DNA of 34,932 nucleotides, taken from a bacterium ADurb.Bin243. GTDB taxonomy: Bacteria; Muiribacteriota; UBA9980. The notes beneath the pieces were generated by a model that saw only the letters and a program-made list of their open reading frames with translations, was not told the origin of the DNA and did no database searches. The position numbers were made by a program, and so were the translations under genes. The DNA lies in contig MWBZ01000034.1 in assembly GCA_002069765.1 (NCBI GenBank), positions 1-34,932 on the forward strand, given 5' to 3'. This document shows positions 29,693 to 34,932 of this stretch, one piece after another (within the stretch, counting starts at the first letter, position 1; every line of letters begins with the position of its first letter).

Positions 29693-30139
29693 CTATATGA
29701 AATTTGAAATCAGATTGTTGCGGTTGAAAGGCAGACGGCCTTCTTTGATCATCAGAAGGTTTTCAATGTTTCTGACGAGGGTTTCCCGGCTGAACGGCTT
29801 GGCGATATAACAGTCGGCCCGATATGTGACCAGGCCGTCGTACTGTGCGAAACTTGAATTGTACGCGGTCATGAGCATAATTAAAATATCTTTGGTTTCA
29901 TGGCTTGATTTAAGGTTCTGGCAGATCTCGAATCCGTTCATGATAGGCATGTTGATATCGAGTATCAAAAAATCAGGTATGGAAGCCCGGGCCTCTTTGA
30001 GCGCGCCGGGAGAATTGGAGAAAATCCTGATATCGTATTTTCTCTCTTCGTCGCTTAAGAGCATTGCTTCGATAAGCCTGGCGCTGCAATCATCGGCGTC
30101 AACGAGCATTACCCTATATATTTTTTTATCTTCCTTCAT
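29693..30139 (-). CDS. Stand-alone response-regulator receiver protein
   Basis: 148 residues from ATG 30139 (GGTGA 6 bases upstream; GTG 30148 is an alternative). It is a complete CheY-like receiver: acidic pair Asp16/Asp17 after MLVD, phosphoacceptor Asp61 in LILDINMP, Thr91 in LMTAY and Lys114 in IAKPF. The last 25 residues form a helix and a short tail, with no DNA-binding or enzymatic output domain. No histidine kinase is nearby. It would relay a phosphate signal to an unknown partner. A second, closely similar receiver lies just upstream at 30292-30741. Confidence 0.9.
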   Translation of the reverse strand: MKEDKKIYRVMLVDADDCSARLIEAMLLSDEERKYDIRIFSNSPGALKEARASIPDFLILDINMPIMNGFEICQNLKSSHETKDILIMLMTAYNSSFAQYDGLVTYRADCYIAKPFSRETLVRNIENLLMIKEGRLPFNRNNLISNFI

Positions 30140-30204
30140 AATTATCACCGCTAAACTTTATACCGTAAATGCTTAAAGCTCGATATCACAGGATTATGCT
30201 GATT

Positions 30205-30233
30205 ATGATATCAAAAAAATAAGTGAATGTCAA
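30205..30233 (-). promoter_or_regulatory. Promoter of the first receiver gene
   Basis: TTGACA (30233-30228), a 17-base spacer and TATCAT (30210-30205) on the minus strand, about 65 bases before the start codon. Confidence 0.65.
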
Positions 30234-30291
30234 AGGAAATATAACGATTTAGATGAATAAAAAACGTTACGGAAGGCGGCGAGTTAAAGAT

Positions 30292-30741
30292 TTAAATTAC
30301 TTTCGCGATTATCGTGTTGGTGTGCCCTGGAAGGTGCCTTTGCTTGAGGCTTATTATATCGTGGATATGTTTTATAAAAGTTTCGCACGAAAACGGCTTG
30401 GGCAGATATGAATCGGCGCGGTAGAGCAAAAGTCCGTCGTACCAGGCGTATTTTGAATGATAAGCGGTCATGAGTATGATGGTTATGTCGCTTAAGTTGC
30501 AATTAGCTTTGACTTTCTGGCATATTTCAAAGCCGTTTATTATTGGAAGATTGACATCTAAAATTAAAAAATCGGGGGGCTCCAGAAAAATAGCCTTAAG
30601 CGCTTCAGGAGAGCTCGTGAATTTTAAAACCTCGTAAAAGTTATCGGGATCGGCGTCCAGCATGGCTTCGACCAGATCGAGAGTGCATTGGTCGTCGTCT
30701 AATAAGTAAACCTTATAAAAAGGCCTCTTTGAATCGTTCAC
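30292..30741 (-). CDS. Stand-alone response-regulator receiver protein, paralogue of the next
   Basis: 149 residues from a GTG at 30741, preceded by GGCGGTG at a good distance; this start makes it the same length as its neighbour. A TTG at 30807 is an alternative that would add 22 residues. Receiver residues are complete: Asp15-17 (LLDDD), Asp62 (LILDVNLP), Thr92 (LMTAY) and Lys115 (LPKPF). The similarity to the 29693-30139 product extends through the whole protein, including GFEICQ and the DGL..YRAD segment, so the two arose by tandem duplication. No output domain or kinase is present. Each copy has its own promoter. Confidence 0.9.
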   Translation of the reverse strand: MNDSKRPFYKVYLLDDDQCTLDLVEAMLDADPDNFYEVLKFTSSPEALKAIFLEPPDFLILDVNLPIINGFEICQKVKANCNLSDITIILMTAYHSKYAWYDGLLLYRADSYLPKPFSCETFIKHIHDIISLKQRHLPGHTNTIIAKVI

Positions 30742-30822
30742 TATAAACACCGCCTGACGCCGTGAGAGGGCTATTAAATACTTAAAAAACTCATAACGGT
30801 CATACAACCGCTACCTATATTA

Positions 30823-30851
30823 ATTATATCAAATTTTTTTAGCCGTGTAAA
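30823..30851 (-). promoter_or_regulatory. Promoter of the second receiver gene
   Basis: TTTACA (30851-30846), 17 bases, TATAAT (30828-30823) on the minus strand. It gives a leader of about 75 bases before the GTG at 30741. Confidence 0.65.
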
Positions 30852-30893
30852 TAATTTTATGTTTTTTTTTATCAAATTTTTATAATAAAAAAA

Positions 30894-30923
30894 TTGACTT
30901 TTATGAAATGGGTATGATATAAA
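30894..30923 (+). promoter_or_regulatory. Promoter of the Bat operon
   Basis: TTGACT (30894-30899), 18 bases and an extended -10 TGATATAAA (30915-30923). It is divergent from the receiver promoter and about 80 bases before the start codon. Confidence 0.7.
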
Positions 30924-31001
30924 TATTTATATAAGTTCTGATTGCACGCTTACAAAAACGGCGCATCTTTATTTAACTTTATAATGAAAAGAGTGATAAA
31001 A

Positions 31002-32060
31002 ATGCTGATTAAACGCAAATGTGTTTGCTATTGGCTCTTTCTGGTATTGTTTTTACTGCCGGCGCTTTTCGTTTTCGAAGTTCCGGCGGCGCATGGCGAG
31101 TATAAAATCGAAGCTTCTACCGATAAGCTTAGCGTCATGGAAGGCGAAAGCCTCACTCTCACGGTTACCGTAGCTTCGGACGCCAGCATCGCCGTTCAGC
31201 CAAAAGAACCTGATTTTAAAGATTTTCAGGTCGATGCGCGCCGTCAGTTCAATAAAGTGTCTATAATTAATGGAGTGCAGAGGGTTGAGGCCGGCTATAA
31301 TTACTCGCTGCGCCCGCTTAAAACTGGCAAGCTGACTATCGGCAGGTTCGAGCTTTCTTATGCCGACGCTTCCGGCGCTCAGCGCACCGTACAGACCGAA
31401 CCCATAGAAATCGAGGTCAACGCCGAAAAAGCCGAAGAAGAGCCCGCGCCCGCGCCAGCTGCCGTTAAAAAAGAAGACCAGGCTGAACGCAGCATAATAT
31501 CAAATCATCTTATCGTAATCACGGCTGTAATAATATGCGCCTTCATACTTATATGGTTCGTTATATGGCAGAGCGCAAAAAGAGAAAAAATCATGGCTGC
31601 GTCCGCCAAAAACGACGAATCTAAATTGAGGATTACCCAATACTCCGACGCTTCCGGCATAGCCGGCGCCGGCAAAAATTCGCGGGCCGCTTCCGAAGAC
31701 GACAACGGCCGTCCGGGTCAGGCAAAAGAAAAACTCGATTTTAACGCCGCTTTTCAAAATATCGTTTCAATGAAAAAGGCCGGCGATTACAAAAATATGT
31801 TCGTTCAAATTCCTAAAATTATAAAGCAGGGCGCTCAGGCGGACGGCGGCTGCGGTTTATGCGAACTTACCAATCAGGAATTTATCGGCCGCGCCGAAAA
31901 ACTGCCGCGCTTAAGCTCGCGGATAACCGAAATCAGCGATATACTATCGCTTTGCGATATGGTAAATTACGCCCGGCACACTCCTAGCGATGCTGAAATT
32001 GAAACTGTCATAAAAAATTTAAGCAATATAAGCCGTTTATTTGAAAGAGGTGGCAATTAG
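31002..32060 (+). CDS. BatD-like membrane protein
   Basis: 352 residues from ATG 31002 (GAGTGAT upstream; an in-frame ATG at 30984 has no ribosome site). A signal peptide (YWLFLVLFLLPALFVF) precedes a beta-sandwich (about 33-140: IEASTDKLSVMEGESLTLTV, then YNYSLRPLKTGKLTIGRFEL), the pattern of the oxygen-tolerance BatD family. A Pro/Ala/Glu-rich linker leads to one TM helix (LIVITAVIICAFILIWFVIW, about 168-187) and a cytoplasmic helical tail of about 160 residues. BatD belongs to MoxR-linked operons thought to support envelope stress resistance or protein folding, without known biochemistry. It is the first of at least four genes in one operon. Confidence 0.75.
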   Translation: MLIKRKCVCYWLFLVLFLLPALFVFEVPAAHGEYKIEASTDKLSVMEGESLTLTVTVASDASIAVQPKEPDFKDFQVDARRQFNKVSIINGVQRVEAGYNYSLRPLKTGKLTIGRFELSYADASGAQRTVQTEPIEIEVNAEKAEEEPAPAPAAVKKEDQAERSIISNHLIVITAVIICAFILIWFVIWQSAKREKIMAASAKNDESKLRITQYSDASGIAGAGKNSRAASEDDNGRPGQAKEKLDFNAAFQNIVSMKKAGDYKNMFVQIPKIIKQGAQADGGCGLCELTNQEFIGRAEKLPRLSSRITEISDILSLCDMVNYARHTPSDAEIETVIKNLSNISRLFERGGN

Positions 32061-32063
32061 GCA

Positions 32064-33065
32064 ATGAACAGTGAAATCAAAGAAATTCAAGAGCTGGTCA
32101 GGGCGAAAAGCGAACTGACTTCAAAAATTACCGCCGAAATACGAAAGGTGATAATAGGCCAGGACCATCTTGTAGATTCGCTTCTGATAAGCTTTTTCTC
32201 CAACGGCCATATCCTGCTCGAAGGCATGCCCGGGCTCGCTAAAACAATGGCCATCAAAACTCTTTCCGCGGCCATTAAAACCAGGTTCGCGCGCATCCAG
32301 TTCACTCCCGATCTTCTGCCCGCCGATCTTATCGGCACGCGCATTTATAACCAGAAAAACGGCGATTTTGAAACGTCCAAAGGCCCTATATTCACTAATT
32401 TTCTGCTGGCAGACGAAATAAACCGCTCGCCGGCCAAGGTCCAGAGCGCGCTTTTAGAAGCCATGGAAGAGCGCCAGGTGACTATCGAAAAAGAAACGTT
32501 CAAGCTCACGGAGCCTTTTCTGGTAATGGCCACGCAGAATCCCGTGGAGACCGAAGGCACTTATCCGCTTTCGGAAGCGCAGGTGGACCGTTTCATGTTT
32601 AAGGTGGTAATCGGTTATCCTTCGGGCGAGGACGAAAAACAGATCATCAAAAAGATGGCCATAGAAAAAAATATAAAAGCCGATATAAAAATCGACGCGG
32701 TTACCACGCCCGAAGAGCTTTTATCCACAAGGCAGCTGATAGATAAAATCTATGTGGACGATAACATTTTAACTTACGTAGTTAATCTCATCAACGCCAC
32801 GCGCTCGCCTGAAAGATTCAATATGAAATCCATAAAAGAATATATACGCTTCGGAGCGTCGCCGCGCGCATCGCTTTATCTGGTGGTGGCTTCGCGCGCC
32901 CATGCGTTTTTAAGGCGCCGCGGATACGTCATGCCCGAAGACATAAAGGCCATAGCTTATAACGTTTTGAGACACCGCATAATGCTCACCTATGAAGCCG
33001 AAGCGGAAAACCTCACTACCGACGATATAATCAAAACCATACTCGATAACGTTGAAATTCCTTAA
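32064..33065 (+). CDS. MoxR-family AAA+ ATPase
   Basis: 333 residues from ATG 32064, three bases after the previous stop, with AGAGGTGG upstream. Motifs are standard for MoxR: Walker A GMPGLAKT (54-61), the FTPDLLPADLIG segment (80-91), Walker B LLADEINRSPAKVQ (Asp117, Glu118), the MEERQVT segment, sensor ATQNPVETEGTYPLSEAQ with the Arg finger region DRFMFK, and a C-terminal helical lid (GASPRASLYL). MoxR ATPases act as chaperone-like machines that insert cofactors or mature partner vWA proteins. The DUF58 protein encoded 5 bases downstream is the expected partner. The assignment is very secure; the substrate is unknown. Confidence 0.95.
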   Translation: MNSEIKEIQELVRAKSELTSKITAEIRKVIIGQDHLVDSLLISFFSNGHILLEGMPGLAKTMAIKTLSAAIKTRFARIQFTPDLLPADLIGTRIYNQKNGDFETSKGPIFTNFLLADEINRSPAKVQSALLEAMEERQVTIEKETFKLTEPFLVMATQNPVETEGTYPLSEAQVDRFMFKVVIGYPSGEDEKQIIKKMAIEKNIKADIKIDAVTTPEELLSTRQLIDKIYVDDNILTYVVNLINATRSPERFNMKSIKEYIRFGASPRASLYLVVASRAHAFLRRRGYVMPEDIKAIAYNVLRHRIMLTYEAEAENLTTDDIIKTILDNVEIP

Positions 33066-33070
33066 AAAAT

Positions 33071-33955
33071 ATGATACCAAAAGAATTAATTTCGCAGATA
33101 AGAAAAATTGAAATAAAAAGTAAAAAGCTCGTAGATTCTTTGTTTGCGGGCAATTTCCGCTCGGCGTTCAAGGGCCGCGGCCTCGAGTTCGAAGGCATAA
33201 GGCAGTATATACGCGGCGACGACTACCGCAATATCGACTGGAAAGTCACCGCGCGCATGAACAGGCCTTACGTAAAGATATACCGCGAAGAGCGGGAACT
33301 TGTGGTAATGCTTCTCATAGACGTTTCGGCGTCGTCAGCTTTCGGGTCGCTCGGCCAGAACAAACGGGAACTCGCGGCTGAATTTTGCGCCACGATAGCT
33401 CTTTCGGCGGTTTCATCTGGCGATTCGGTCGGCCTTTTGATGTTTACCGACAAAGTCGAAAAGTTCATTCCGCCCAAAAAAGGCAAAACTCACGCGCTGA
33501 GGCTTTTAAGAGAAATTCTTTTTTTCAGGCCTGTTTCCCGGCGAACCAATATTTACGAATCGCTTTCGTTTTTGAACCGCGTCATAAAGCACCGGTGCAT
33601 AGCGTTCGTGGTTTCCGATTTCGACTGCATGAACGGCCGCGCCGAAAAGATGCTTTCGGTCACGAATCTCCGCCACGACACCATATCGATAGTTTTAAAC
33701 GACGACATGGATATAATCACCGAAGACGTCGGGCTTGTCGATCTTTACGATCTCGAAACCGGGGAAACGCTGAGCGTGGACACTTCCGATAAAAAAACGC
33801 TCGCGGCCCTCGGCGAAGCGAAACTCAAAAAACGCGAAGAATTGAAAAGAATATTCAGAAAATGCAATGTAGATTGCATGCAGCTTTCCACCGGCCATTC
33901 CATACAGAAGCCCATTATGGAATTTTTCAGGCGCCGCGAAGCGGCGGGCAGGTAA
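33071..33955 (+). CDS. DUF58 / vWA-like partner protein of MoxR
   Basis: 294 residues from ATG 33071. The DUF58 signature is complete: RGLEFEGIRQYIRGDDYRNI (36-55) then DWKVTARM, followed by a vWA-type domain with an intact metal site DVSASS (84-89), FCATIALSAVSSGDSVGLLM, and HRCIAFVVSDFD. The protein has no signal peptide or TM segment, so it is cytoplasmic or membrane-associated. DUF58 proteins accompany MoxR ATPases almost universally. The operon lacks the BatA/BatB vWA membrane proteins within the window. A terminator-like hairpin begins at its stop codon, after which the isomerase gene follows. Confidence 0.92.
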   Translation: MIPKELISQIRKIEIKSKKLVDSLFAGNFRSAFKGRGLEFEGIRQYIRGDDYRNIDWKVTARMNRPYVKIYREERELVVMLLIDVSASSAFGSLGQNKRELAAEFCATIALSAVSSGDSVGLLMFTDKVEKFIPPKKGKTHALRLLREILFFRPVSRRTNIYESLSFLNRVIKHRCIAFVVSDFDCMNGRAEKMLSVTNLRHDTISIVLNDDMDIITEDVGLVDLYDLETGETLSVDTSDKKTLAALGEAKLKKREELKRIFRKCNVDCMQLSTGHSIQKPIMEFFRRREAAGR

Positions 33956-33982
33956 AAAGGCTTTTTCGGAGCGGCCTTTTTT
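33954..33982 (+). terminator. Intrinsic terminator or attenuator after the DUF58 gene
   Basis: AAAAAGGC (33954-33961) pairs with GCCTTTTT (33974-33981) around a 12-base loop and is followed by T residues. The next gene starts 30 bases later without a clear promoter, so partial read-through is likely. Confidence 0.65.
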
Positions 33983-34011
33983 ATTATTATAACCGACGGA
34001 GGTAATATTTC

Positions 34012-34932
34012 GTGAAAACTGATACTGATTTCAGGCAGAATATAATCGTAATATCTTTAATAGCGGTGCTTGCCGCGTGCGTTTATAACGCCGCGCAGAT
34101 AAATAAACTCGAAGAGCGCGCCGAATTAAAAGTAAAAGGCGCCCGTGAATTCGCCGGCAAGCTCGCGGCGCAGAAGCTTTATTTAGAGGCCGCGGCGCAT
34201 ATAGAAAAATACCTCGGCGATAATCTCGTGGCGCCCGAAGAAGTCGAATCCACTCTCATATACCTTGCCGACCTTTACTTCGAGCATATCGGAAATTATG
34301 AAAAAGCCATGGCTTTTTATTTAAAGGCACTTTTTATGTTTCCGGCCACGAAATATAAAAACGATATCGAAAGGCGCGTAATTGAATGTAAAGACCGGCT
34401 CGGGCGCCGCCTTGAGGCCGCCAACGACCTCGACGCCATAAACGCGGCCGAAAAAGCCAAACAGCAGAATAAAACGGCCGCCGCGCCTTCCACGGTTGAA
34501 AATTCAGTGGTGGTGGCAAGGATCGGAGAAACGGAAATCACTATGGCCGATTACCTGAGCGAGCTGGATTCGCTTTTTGCGGAAAGCCAGGTGGACGTTT
34601 CGAAGCCTGAAAACCGCGCCCGGCTTTTAAAAGATGTTATCGCAAGAAAGGTGCTGGCCAAAATAGCGCGTTCCAAACGGATGGACAGCGATTCTCAGAT
34701 ATCCAGGCAGCTGAACCTGGCTCGGGAAAAACTCATGATAGATAAGCTTCTGAACGAAGAGGTCTTTTCCAGGACGGAAGTCGATGAAATGTCGATGAAG
34801 CTTTATTACGACGCCAACAAAAATGAAATGAGAACTCCTGACAAGTATAAATTCGAGTTTATAAGCCTTGCCGATAAAACCGAGGCGGTCGCGATCGCTT
34901 CCGGCGGCGACGCGAATAAATTCGCCTCTTAT
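34012..34932 (+). CDS. SurA/PpiC-like peptidyl-prolyl isomerase, partial at right edge
   Basis: 307 codons from a GTG at 34012 (GGAGG 9 bases upstream) with no stop before the window ends. An N-terminal TM or signal anchor (IIVISLIAVLAACVYNAAQ, about 11-29) is followed by a TPR-like helical region (about 45-130) containing LADLYFEHIGNYEKAMAFYL, and then a SurA-type chaperone N-terminal domain: VVARIGETEITMADYLSELD, then VIARKVLAKIARSKRM and MKLYYDANKNEMRTPDKY, which precedes the isomerase domain in this family (typically ends with a K/YxxxxI segment). The isomerase domain itself is outside the window. It would help fold exported proteins and fits the envelope theme of the operon. Confidence 0.75.
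   Translation, partial: MKTDTDFRQNIIVISLIAVLAACVYNAAQINKLEERAELKVKGAREFAGKLAAQKLYLEAAAHIEKYLGDNLVAPEEVESTLIYLADLYFEHIGNYEKAMAFYLKALFMFPATKYKNDIERRVIECKDRLGRRLEAANDLDAINAAEKAKQQNKTAAAPSTVENSVVVARIGETEITMADYLSELDSLFAESQVDVSKPENRARLLKDVIARKVLAKIARSKRMDSDSQISRQLNLAREKLMIDKLLNEEVFSRTEVDEMSMKLYYDANKNEMRTPDKYKFEFISLADKTEAVAIASGGDANKFASY

Overview
The window joins a stretch of bacterial chromosome (about 20,610-34,932) to the right-hand part of an integrated mobile element (from the left edge to about 20,610). The junction is an intact tRNA-Thr(CGU) gene with a tyrosine integrase gene beside its 3' end, the usual arrangement for elements that integrate into tRNA genes. The left end of the element is outside the window, so it is at least 20.6 kb long. 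The host is a bacterium that makes peptidoglycan (DacA-type carboxypeptidase), uses Shine-Dalgarno starts including GTG and TTG, and has a nucleotidyltransferase/phosphohexomutase fusion, a Bat-type MoxR/DUF58 operon and tandem orphan receiver proteins. This suits an uncultured deep-branching Gram-negative-like phylum, but the sequence alone does not name it.

Element, left to right. Positions 1-2079 (- strand) hold brxE-brxA-brxB-brxC (brxC cut by the edge), the start of a BREX phage-defence operon with type 6 gene order. Next is an AT-rich gene for a membrane protein with a zinc ribbon and ankyrin repeats (2249-4267), then a 390-base gap with a near-consensus promoter, nested inverted repeats and a strong terminator, which looks like a small structured RNA or an attenuated leader. 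After an unknown gene (4657-5322), a rightward operon (5464-8893) encodes a Sak4-like recombinase ATPase, a Cas4/RecB-like nuclease with four cysteines, an ArdC-like antirestriction protein, a zinc-ribbon protein and a 25-residue amphipathic peptide. Two small genes follow (9008-9631). The leftward replication block (17,166 to 9845) encodes a P4/D5-type ATPase, SSB, a small OB-like protein, a possible initiator and a TOPRIM-DnaB primase-helicase. Between the last two lie three iteron-like repeats at exactly 31-base spacing and a 30-base inverted repeat, a good candidate origin. A divergent promoter pair with palindromic operators separates this block from a two-HTH repressor gene (17,324-18,466); an excisionase-like gene and the integrase follow. 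No capsid, tail or conjugation genes are visible.

Host side. Left to right: a sugar nucleotidyltransferase fused to a degenerate phosphohexomutase; a D-Ala-D-Ala carboxypeptidase with lysine-rich insertions; a secreted cysteine-containing protein followed by a ferritin-like protein; an exported vWA-like protein next to an apparently inactive clostripain homologue; two orphan response-regulator receivers; then a rightward operon of BatD-like, MoxR, DUF58 and SurA-like peptidyl-prolyl isomerase genes, the last cut by the right edge.

How the parts fit: the element appears to have a repressor-controlled lytic/lysogenic-type switch, its own replication and recombination functions, an antirestriction protein that may protect it on entry, and a BREX cassette that would protect its host from phages. 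The possibly new pieces are the structured RNA locus, the ankyrin membrane protein beside BREX, the initiator/iteron pair and the small cationic peptide.
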